A stretch of 64,000 nt of DNA from Cheilinus undulatus (lineage: Eukaryota; Chordata; Actinopteri; Labriformes; Labridae), in contig NC_054886.1 of assembly GCF_018320785.1 (NCBI RefSeq), positions 4,897,207 through 4,961,206 on the forward strand, read 5' to 3'. Below, one piece after another: positions 1-10,900 of this stretch. How positions within the stretch are numbered: position 1 is the stretch's first letter; each line of letters opens with the position of its first letter. Made by a program: the position numbers and the translations under genes. The notes under the pieces are model-generated. The model was not told the origin of the DNA. It saw only the letters and a list, made by a program, of their open reading frames with translations, and did no database searches.

Positions 1-1835
1 TGGAGAGAAATAGGAAATATGAGCCTTAGCCTCTCTGTATAGAGATAAATAAACTTGAGTAATGAATCCTTAAAATGTAAGCCTGTCCATGACTATTCTT
101 AAATTTGCATGGCTGGGTTAGCTTAAGGTCCTTCAGGTACGGTGGGGGTTTCCGCTGTCTGGCACTTTTATTTTGGGGGCTATGGACTGAAAAGTTTGAG
201 AACCCCCGCTCTAATCACGCTTTCAGAGTGCAAAGGCGCTCGCTTTCAACCCAATCCAGTGTATTATATTAATTGCTTTAATTACTTTAAAATGCACTGA
301 TGAAAATACTGACATACCTTGCATGCACAGTGGAGAAAAATCAATCAGTTTTATTCTTTTTGACACAAAACTAAATTATTTTTTTTTTCATAGTCTTTAT
401 GATCAACGATCAGTTGGTATTGGTTATCCTGTCTAAGTCATGTCAGTATTTTTAACCGATAATTTTACAGTTTACCTTGTTTCTTGGTAAGATATCTTTG
501 AATAAAGCCAAATATCGAGTGCATAATGCTATTAAAAATGATGTTATGGATACTTCTGAGGAAAGAAGAAGTCGACTGATGCTAGCATCCTGATTAACAG
601 TTACCTCATTTTGGAGCTGGAAAGTGTGGCAAGCTATTAATGGGTTCAGATGTTGAAATTATTTATTCATGCTACTTTTAACCACTTAAAGCTCTTTACT
701 ACAAATTTCTGCCAATTCTTTTGACAACTTTAGCTGTATTTGCTGCTTTTTGCCATTTTTGCCACTTCTTTTAGTCTCATTGAAAACATTTTTGTCCAGT
801 TTCCCCACTTTTTTGCATATTTTACCCATTTTCACCTTTTCTCTTTGCCACTTCAAACCCATTTTTCTAGTTTTTACCCTAATCTGCCACTTTCAACCCA
901 ATTTGCTACATTTTGCCCAGTTTTGCCTCATTTTCTTTTTTATTGCTTTAAACTCATTTTCACCATTGTTTGCCCAATTTTGCCATTTTTTAAATTAATT
1001 ACTTATAACCCATTTTGGCCACCTTTAGCCACATTTTACCTAGTTTTGCCAATTATCTGATCAGTTTAAACCAATTTTGTGCCCATTTTTTGCCAATATT
1101 TGCAGTTGTTTGGCCACTTTTTGGCCAGTTTTGCCACATCACCCCCCTTTTTCGCCAATTTTCACCCATTTATTGTCTCTTTTCACATTTATTACGATGT
1201 ATCAATTACTTCTGCTTCATTTGCTGGCATCCTCATATTTGTGCACATTATAGCCTAGCTATGAAGTCAACATTACTTTCTTAATCACTAAGCTCAGCGT
1301 GCCCATCCACATTTTAACATTACCAATGAAAAGGTTATTCTGTTTTAAGAGGATTACATTTTTAAGAAAGCTATATTGTTCCAAAGCACAAATAGATAAA
1401 ACTTATTTTTGTTGCTTTGATGAGAGTGTTTATTATTAAAGTTAAATATATTGGTTATCACAGCTTAACTTAACAATGGATTATGGTTTTGCTGACTTCC
1501 ATGATCCCCCACTTGGCTGACACCCCGAAAGCTCCTCCCTTGGGTTAAGGTTGGACTGTAACATTATGTTAAGAGTCTATTTTGTATCAATAACTATATG
1601 ATATGCATTGAGATTTTGTCTTAACCTTAGGTGTGCATTGGGAAAAAGCTTGAAAACCACTGATTTAGACATTTCAGAGTGGAAATTCTTCATATTGTAC
1701 CCTTACCTTGACACAGGGTGACTTGTGTAATTTAGTTTCATAAGATGTATTTTTCATTCTGATTATGCAGCTGTATATTTGGCATCCCTAACCCAGCTCT
1801 CTCTGTGCCTCTCTCTTCTTTCTCACCCACTTCAG
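1..1835 (+). other. kirrel1: Partial kirrel1 intron, upstream of the transmembrane exon
   Basis: No coding exon was found here. The stretch ends at a polypyrimidine tract and the acceptor TTCAG at 1831-1835. It contains a degenerate TTTTGCC array (separate entry) and sequence around 120-215 and 1500-1660 that resembles transposon ends, with phrases such as GAGAACCCCCGCT and GAAAACCACTGATTTA. The upstream immunoglobulin-domain exons of kirrel1 must lie before the window. Confidence 0.6.
700..1180 (+). repeat. Degenerate AT-rich array, TTTTGCCACTTTTAACCCA-like units
   Basis: Imperfect units of roughly 20 nt containing TTTTGCCA, CCACTTT and AACCCATTTT follow one another for about 480 bp. The open frames here (for example 740-1060, rich in Phe and Leu) are by-products of the T/C-rich repeat and not genes. 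Related arrays lie at 17630-18055 on the opposite strand and at 33950-35000 on the same strand, so this is probably the interior of a dispersed element. Confidence 0.65.
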
Positions 1836-1943
1836 AGGAAGTCCCAGTGGGGATAATAGCTGGTGGGACGGTGGGCTCCACCATCTTCCTATTCATCTCC
1901 CTGCTTGGCCTCATTCTTATCTTCTACAGGCAGCGCAAAGGCA
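1836..1943 (+). CDS. kirrel1: kirrel1 exon: transmembrane segment
   Basis: The acceptor is TTCAG|AG and the donor is GGCA|GTGAGT; the exon enters in phase 1 and leaves in phase 1. It encodes the juxtamembrane EEVPVG, the membrane span and the cytosolic anchor FYRQRKG. Its final A joins GT of the next exon to make Ser. Confidence 0.93.
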
Positions 1944-4900
1944 GTGAGTCATACTCTCCATGTGCCTAACACATACATAATAACGAGCCTATCTGCATGT
2001 ACAGTACAATGTTTTTTAAAGGATTATGGTTTAAATCCTCCTCACTAAACCAGAGAAAATCACACACCTACAACTTCCCCTCCGACATATGGATGCGGCT
2101 CCCCTCTGCACCGACTCCTCCGGCTCGTGAAAACACACCAGCACAGATACGCGTGTCCAGCTGGATTCAACCTGGCCTTTGTTTTGCTTCCAGGTCGGCG
2201 CGGGGTCACTCTGGGTAAGCCGGACATCAAGGTGGAGACGATAAACAAGGAGACCCACAGCTTGGAGGAGGACTCCGGCAGCGTGTCCACGGCTTCGCGC
2301 ATGGTCAAGGCCATGTACTCGGTGAGCAGCAGCGGGATATGTGTTCTTGGGCAGATCGCTGTTTACACAGCCTGTAGTCTTAGAAGAAACCTCAGATTAA
2401 CTCAATAACCTCACCCTACGCTGCGCTGTACATTTTCAATAAAAACAAACCATGTTTCCTCATGTAACTGCCCCTTTTAACTATTGTAACTCCATTTTTT
2501 TCTCCTCCTGTCATACTCTGTTGCCTCCTTCCCTCTTCTGTTTTGTTACGGCACCTTTTCTCTTCCTTTTTGTTTTTTTGTTTTGTTGTTCGATGGTTTA
2601 GTTTCTCCCCTCTGTGTCCTTCTCTCCTTCCAATCAGCCCTTTAAAGATGACATAGAGCTCAAGTCTGACCTGCGCAGCGACACCCTGGACACCCGCCAG
2701 GAGTATGACCTAAAGGTGAGCTCAAGCAGATGCTATACACATTCATTAAGATCAGACCAGGGAGAAGACTGTCTTCAAACTTACTTTTTGCTTGCTAAGA
2801 TGCTTTAGGAGCCCAAGGAGATGTATAACAAAGATCGTAGAGAAGGCAGAAAAACATAGATACAAGGGATGTGTCAAAATGATGAGTTTAAGATCTGGAA
2901 TGAACATATTCAGTTCTTTAAACTGCATTAAACCCATGCTTTGCCATATTGGCTTAACTTATTAGGGCCTCAATTATCTTTAAAAACCAGCAGACATTTT
3001 AGTGGACATCTTCATAGAATTCTATACCTTGCTATTTTCAAACATTTCACTTTTTACCATTCCCTTTAGCTACTTTTTTCACTTTTCAATCAGATGCAAG
3101 TTCTTCTTCATGGTTAAGCTAATGGCAGAACTTTAAATCGTTAGGTCCTTTTCTTTTCAAAAAAAAGGAGCTGTTTATCCAAAAAGAGGTAATTAGCTTC
3201 AGACAAATTACAAACTATAAAAGCACAAAACAGAGTTTATTGAGAAAGTCTCACAGCTTTTTGTGAAGCCTAATCTTACATGAAGAAAGCACTGGATCTC
3301 CTGGTTAGGGGCAAATGTCCCCACATTAGCCATCATTTTGTACATGCACTCCTACATATTTCTGAATGTAAAACAGTGTTAAAGAGTCTGTATGACAGAT
3401 TAAGCACTCTGAAGCTGTCTCCTACCTTAGAATCCATGGCTTCAGGCTACACTGGTGTAGCCCTAAAGTACTCAATAAAATAATTAATCTAAAAGTCGAC
3501 ATCATAAAACAATATCTATGCATTCCCATGATTCCCAAATGAAGACAAGCATGACCTCACACTGCCAACTTAAGAAATGCAAAATTATTGAATTTAAACA
3601 TGCTTTGATTTATTGGAAGTAACTGTTCAAATTCTGTGATAAATTTTGATTTAAAAAATTGATAGTTTGACACTGCAATAGATGTATGAAATAGACAATA
3701 TGTAAAATTCTGCCATCAGGGGGCTCTCAACCAAAACAATAACACAATATGATGAGAGCAAACCAGCGCTGACCATCTCCACTGTTGACTTCTTGTTTTA
3801 ATTAACAGCTCTGCTCAGTAAAAATGGCTCCTCATAAGACGTGTTCACTGAACAGAAAACTAACATTTAGTATTCTTCATAAATTAAAATGAGGGAGTAA
3901 TGCTTTTAAAAAAGGCACTTCCATGTTCACCCTCAGAGGTCCCAGGATGTGCATACACCAGAGGTCATCAACTACATTTTTACAAGGGCCAGATTTAGTC
4001 TCAACAAGCGCTTTTCCCAAATCAACTTTAATAGAATAAATATTTTGATCCAAATAACATATTAGTGAGTTGGTATTTGTATTTATTTCAAAAATGTTAT
4101 CAGTTTTTAAGCATGGGAGATCAGTCCCTTCTGCCTATGGGCAATCACAATATTTTTGCTGCATATTTCTAGGACTTCCATGTTGTCTATCGCTAGGTTT
4201 GAAGCTTATATGTGAAGTTAATATCTTGACTAGTTAGGAACAAATAGAGGAAACTGGTCTATTGTTTTGATTCTAAGGTAGGAAAATCACTCTCTCTAAG
4301 AGCCTGAAGTGACACAGAAAAGTTTATGTTTACCGTGCATCATATTTACTTCTAACAGCTGAGAGGTGGATCTTTGTAAAAAATTGCTTAAACAATAAGC
4401 CATGACTGAAAACCGTTGCAATCTTTATCATTTTGGGGTATGTTTTTTAGGGATTTAAAGACAAAAGAAAACTAAAAACCACACATCTTTTTTGCTCCTC
4501 AAAATTTCTGAATTTAATAATCTTTGGGGGCCGGATGAGGAACTTTGGGCCGTCAGTCAGCACACGCCCTTGCACCGCTTCCAGGGCAAACATGGAAGAG
4601 CTTTTTTAAATGCATTACTCCTTTTTTTATGGGAAGTTTATAACTGAAAACTAAATGTCAATTTAACACTGGGACATTGAGACTTTAGCAACATCTAAAT
4701 GTGTGTCTGCTATTTGGCTTCTTCTGTGGTATCATATTAACATGCAAAAATCAAAGATGGCGGCATCCATGGAGAAGACTCTCCCTATGTATGAATGAAA
4801 GGCTTAATCTGAGTTAATTCAAAACAAAAAATCTTTTTATATTCAGGTGATTTAACACTAATTTAGATATACCTGCTTTCATTTTTACAAAGTTTGTTCT

Positions 4901-7900
4901 GCCAAGTGCTTTTAGGCTAAATATTACACATGGTACCTTTAAAAACAAGAAGTAGTATTGAGAACGTGGCTGTGGAGGAGCGGCTCTGAGCAGTGCTGGT
5001 CATAAGCTGGTGGCAGCCACCATGATAAGACACGTCCCATTACAATTATTAAAGTTAAGAATCTTTGAAAACTTGGAAGTATTCCAGATAACCTCAATTT
5101 AAAAAATATAGCTAACATAGAACAAAATTCAACATAGTATGTCTTTAAAACTTAATCAGAACCAACATGGTCGCCCTCAGTGATATTTTATACAGTAAAT
5201 GAAGCCCTATTTATTTAGAAATCATCACAGCTGACTTAATGATTCATGTTAGCTGGCAGATTTTACTCCAAGTCATCATTTAAATCTGATGTGGCCTAAA
5301 AAGAAATAATATCTAAAAACAGACCCTCTTGAGGGTGCACATGTGCACCTGAATGAGCCAGAAGAGCACGAAGAATAGGATTTTTATAGACAGCACTAGG
5401 GGGTTATAGAAACGTACAGCAATGATTCATCATCTTTACTCATATAATGCAATAATTCAGTCAATTGAGCCAAATTTCAGTGATTCAATAAAATAATATT
5501 GGGCTCTAAACAATTTCCTGCCAGTTTTTCTCGAAATGTCACTGCTACATGACTCTGGTGATTAAGTAAAAAGGAGACCGACTATACAGCTGGAGTGTAC
5601 AGCTGGATAATGTTTGACAGCACTGAGAAAAAGGTAGAAGGTGAAGTGTAAGAGGAGGAGCTGGCACCAAATAGGGGTGGATTAAGTCCTGGACTTCTTA
5701 GAGGCATTTTCAGTATCAACACAGACCAATTTAGAGTTGAAATTATGATTTTGTCACCGCAGTTTTACATGCACACGAGTGGCAGAAACATAGTGGAAGC
5801 AAGAAAGGCTAAGAGAAACACAAAAAAGCAGACAAAATGCCTTGTATAAGGAAAATACCTTATAATATAACCCCTCAATTACAGTGCTTATAAAAGGTTC
5901 TCAGCCCCTGGATGTTTAACTCTTTTAGTGATTTTTTAAATAAATCATTGTCTGTATAATTCAGCTTTTTGACAAAAAAATACAAAAAAATCTCCTCTAG
6001 TGTCAAAGTGAACACAGATTTCTACAAAGCAATGTGAATTAAATAATAATATATGTATGATGTTGAATAAGTGACTGCATAAATATTCACCCCCTTCAAG
6101 TCAGTGCTTAGTAGATGTAGCTTTGGCTGCAATCACACCCATAGACTGTGTGGGTAGGTTTCAATCAGGCTTGCACATCTGAGAACTTCAATCTGAGGTC
6201 TGAGCTTTTGGCTTCACCACTCCAGAACATTCCTCTTGTTGTCTTTAAACCATTTCTGTGCAGCTTTCGCTGTATGCTTCGGGTCATTGTGTTGCTGGAA
6301 AATAAATCTCCCAATCTGTAGTTCTCTCGTAGACTGATTAAGATTGTCCTCCAGGATTTCCCTATATCTTGCGGCATTCATTTGACCCTCTACCTTTACA
6401 AGCTTTCCAAGGCTGGTTGCCAAGAAGCACCCCCACAGCTTGATGCTGCCACCACCATGCTTCACAGTGAGGATGGTGTGGTTAATGTGGTGATGTGCAG
6501 TGTTTCGCGTCTTGTCTAATGGCCAAAAAGGCTCCATTTTGGTCTCATGAGACCAAAGAACTTTCTTGTACTTGACCATGGAGTCTCCCACATGCCTTTT
6601 GGTGAACTCTAGTCCAGATTTAGTGAGTTTTCTCTAACAGCGGCTTCCTCTTTGCCACTCTCCCTTAAAGCTTTGACAGGTCTCTCCCATCTCAGCTGCT
6701 GAAGCTTGTAACTCCCTCAGAGTAGTCAAAGGTGGCCTCTCTCACTAGTCTCCTTCTCGCATGGTCAGTCAGTTTGTGAGGACGGCCTGATCTAGGCAGA
6801 TTTACATATATGACATATTCCTTCATTTCTTAATGATGGATTTACCTGAATTCAGGGGAGTGTTCAGTGCCTTTGAAGCTTTTTTGCAAACCCAGGTCCT
6901 AATGTTGTAAATGTTCTCTTCTGTACTGTGTCAAGAGCACATCCAAAACGGCTGATGTTTATTTAATGGTTGCTAGACAGCGAGTATGACATATTACTTC
7001 TGACTAACAAATATGACTACGGTCCAGTTCAACAATTCCCCCTCTGCATCAGAAAACCTCTCTGTCAGTGCAGCTGTCTACGGCCTGGAGAATTTTTAGA
7101 CCTCTATCTGTCCTCTGCTGTTAGGTGTGTGTTGATGCATTCCTGGCATCAGCTGCTTTTTGGGGAAAACAATTCACTTCAGCGTCAGCGTGTTCTGCTT
7201 ATGTGCTGCTTTTCTGCTGGAGAATTTTACAGTCGGCGTTTGTGTTGCACTGAATATCCGTGAGAATTGAAAAAAAGGTATTTAAGACAAAAACAGAGCT
7301 CAGATTTCTTTCATTTCTGCTGCTCTCTGCCCTTAGCTCTTAGTCCGGCAGTGAGGCAGCTCTGATTGCTTATGAAGTTGGCTTACTCATTGCGGGGATT
7401 TTTAAAGACAAAGCAGGAAAGAACAAGTCAAACTTTTTAACAGATAAAGGACGTTTAGGCGTACTCTGCCCATTCAGCCGGCATGAATCATTTATACATT
7501 TTGACACCGGGGGGCAGGGCTTAGGTGGTAAATGTATTTTCACGCGTGAAGCTGCCAAAATGTTCTGCTGAAACTCCCCCCATGAATATTTTGTGAGGGC
7601 AAACACACCAGCCCTCTAGCTGGAGTGTTGCCTTGGATCACTTTGAAGAAACACAGACATGAATCCACCCCAGGAGGTGGTTAGATCACCCCGACAACAG
7701 CCTCAACCAGACTGCTTTCTCTCGCTCTCTCTCCGCTGCCTGAAGCACCAAAGCACTGATACAGAGTCAGAGCGGGGTTGGGGGGGAAGTCGGGTATGAA
7801 GGAGACAATGAGATGGCAGAATCATGTCAGAAATGATAGTAGAGTACTCAGCAGGGAGTCCAGTGAACGGTTAGACCATCCTTCATTAGCATGGGAGAGT

Positions 7901-10900
7901 TCTGCCGGAGAGGCCAAGAGTTAAGCAGATTCTTCAAGCTTTGAGTTAAAATGTCAAATCAGAATTTTCCTTCTAAAGTAGATTTAAATTTCATGAGTGT
8001 TGTAATGTTGGAAGCATTGTTGACAATGTAACTAACATGAAATAAATATTTGAGACATTTTCAAGCTGGTTATCAGTATATACACGATGGACTAAAGAAT
8101 TCATCCAGCTGACCATGACTCAAACAGGGACTATTTATAACATTGTAGATAAATACATGTACTTTAATATGGAGTTGGCCTCCTTTTGCAGACAGCCTCC
8201 AGTCTTCATGCAGGTCTTTCCACAAGATTTTCCACTGTTGTTCCTAAATGCTTCCACTTTCTAACATCACTTACAGTTGACTGTGAATAAAATTTTACTG
8301 GCCGTCTTATTGCAAAGGTGGCATCCATCAGAGTACCACACTTAAAGACACTGAGCTCCTCAGAATGACCCGCTTAGGATCACAAATGTTTGCAGATATA
8401 GACTGCATGACTGGATGTTTGATTTTATGCACCTGTGACAACAGGTCTGATCTATATTTACTTTTGCCCATATGGTGTATATCTGGAGGCCAATGACAGA
8501 TATTATGTGACGATATTAAGGTGTTTATACAGATGCTTGTATGCAGAATTCAATACTTGACATGACTTAAAGAATTTGCTATTTGAAGGTTGCGATATGT
8601 GATCAAGGTCAGTGTTTTTGCCGCTATTTTAAATTCAGTCTCAGTCGTGACTTTAAAAGGTATTTATTTTGTTTACATTTAGTCATTTTTAACCTTTGTA
8701 GTTTAGTTTTAGTCAGCAAAAACTCAACAAGCTCTCAGTCCAGTTTAAGTAAATAAAGAGGCCTTACATTTCAATCTTTACTTTTTCTCAAGGTATGTAT
8801 TTTCTTTGTACTAATGTAATCACCCAAGTTGTTGATATGAACTTAAAACACTCATTTTCACCTCCTAAGTCCCTGCAGGTACAGAGGAGGATATTACATC
8901 TCAGCTTTTCTGCAACATAGTAATAATTTCTGCTATTAGAAAATTTAGGACAATAGTCCAGATTGTCCAATGAAGTGTGAAACTTAGAGACTTGCTTTTA
9001 AGTTTTCAGGAATTTTCCTGGATATTTTGGGCCATTTGCTTGGAAATTTCAAAGTATTTCAATTGATTTTTTTTAGAGTTTCATTTGACATTTAGGGGGA
9101 AATTTGCTTGGAAGTTTGGGCATTTTCAGCCATCTTCATGGAAATTTCGGAAATGTAGTTGCAATCTTGATTTCTTTTGATTTTTTTTTTTTGTGGGGGA
9201 ACTTGCATTGGTTTTTCCTGGAAAGTTTATTTGTAAATCTTTCGGGAATTTGATTGGATGTTGCGAGTGGGGCATGTCCTTTTCAGGATTTTTGGGAAAT
9301 TTTAGGGAATTTGTTTGGACATTTGGGGGAATTTCTGTCATTTCATAGATTTTTGGGGAACGTATTGGTAAATTTGGGGGAATTTTAAAATAACTAAATG
9401 TTGGAATTTACTTTTTCAGGAATTAATGTGAAATGTTTGGGAACATTTTTATGGAATGTTTAGACTTTATGACTAACTTTCTCTGAAACATTTGGAGTAT
9501 TTTTGACTTTACTTTTACTTTTTATTGAATACTTTGGGGAAAAAAAGGGTTAAGAAATTTCAGTCAGATTTTAGATGATTGTCTGAAATTTTAGGGAATT
9601 TGTGTGGATTTTGGAAGGGAAAGTTTCCAAGACATTCAAAACTTTTAAAGGAATTTTTTTTTTTTTATGCTTGACCTTAACGAGTCCTAGTGGTCCGACT
9701 TCAAAATGAAAAATGACTCCACCATGCCTCTCTCAAAGTGAAGACCCTCATCAACTGACCTCCTGGCTGACACACAGCCAAAATATATGTTAAAAATCCT
9801 ATCCAGTGATGTTTTTTTCTGGTGGACAAAATTTTTGGTCCTACTCATCCAAATTAATTGGGAGAAATTAAAACGATATTCCAAATAACAGCTTAGGTAT
9901 CAAGAGGTTAATGCATTTCCAATACTTGGATTGGTTTAAAAAAAAAGAAAAACTGTTGAAAATACTTACTTTATATGCGCAGTGGAGCCATCCTGGATTT
10001 TGAACATCCAACAGATCAGCACTGACATTTTTTAGCCTCCCAGACAAAAACTAATCCTTCTCTTTTCAGTGTTTTTATTTTCCTACCAAATACCGTAAAG
10101 CCAATTTCAGACTGCATAAGTGACATGTCTCACGTGACTGAAATGCAAGAATACAAGGACTTAGTGCAAGTCTCATGGAGAATCTAAAGACTAGAAGGTT
10201 CCCCTAATTTTTTTCCATGAGCTGTGTGTATTTCTTTGCCAAAATAGATCGGAAACCGCTAAATAGAGAGCCATGATTATCTTGTTTTAGTAGATTTCTT
10301 GATGACCCTGATCAGTGTCACTTGCTGAAATGTGCCAGTCCAATCAAGCTCTGCTCATCAACTATTGATGAAGCACAGTGGGGATGGTGTGTTTGTGCAA
10401 CATCACCTCAAACACCATCCCCACAGTCACAAACACACCATCCTAACTGTGAAGCATGGTGGCGGCAGCATCATGCTGTGGGGATGCTTCTTGGTAGTCG
10501 GCCCTAGAAGGCCTGTAAAGGATGAGGATAAAATGATGAATTAATCACTCATAGGGAGATATATTGAGGTAATCCAATGAAGAAAGCCAGGGATGTGACA
10601 GCAGGTACACACGGATAAAAGATACGAGATAGAGACACGCTATCTGCTTTTTTGTCATTCCCATAAATCATTGGTGTTCATCTTCTCCTGTGTCATTTTT
10701 GTTGTAGTTTGTTTTGAGGATAATATATTCTTTTAAATATGTTAAACCTACAAATAAATTCCCTGTCGCCTCAGCCTCAGTTAAGCCGTCATTCTGTGGG
10801 AAACGCTGAGGAATCTAAAATGCAACTCGGCTTGTTGGCGGAGGCATAAAACTGCGATGTGGTAATTCTTGTTGAGGACTTGTTTTCTCCATACATCCAT

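Noticed and set aside
740-1060. 106-codon Phe/Leu-rich open frame
   Set aside because: It is a translation of the TTTTGCC array, which is low in stop codons on this strand by composition.
4755-4765. A second AAGATGGCGGC YY1-like site
   Set aside because: It lies deep in a kirrel1 intron with no gene start, so it is probably chance or repeat-derived.
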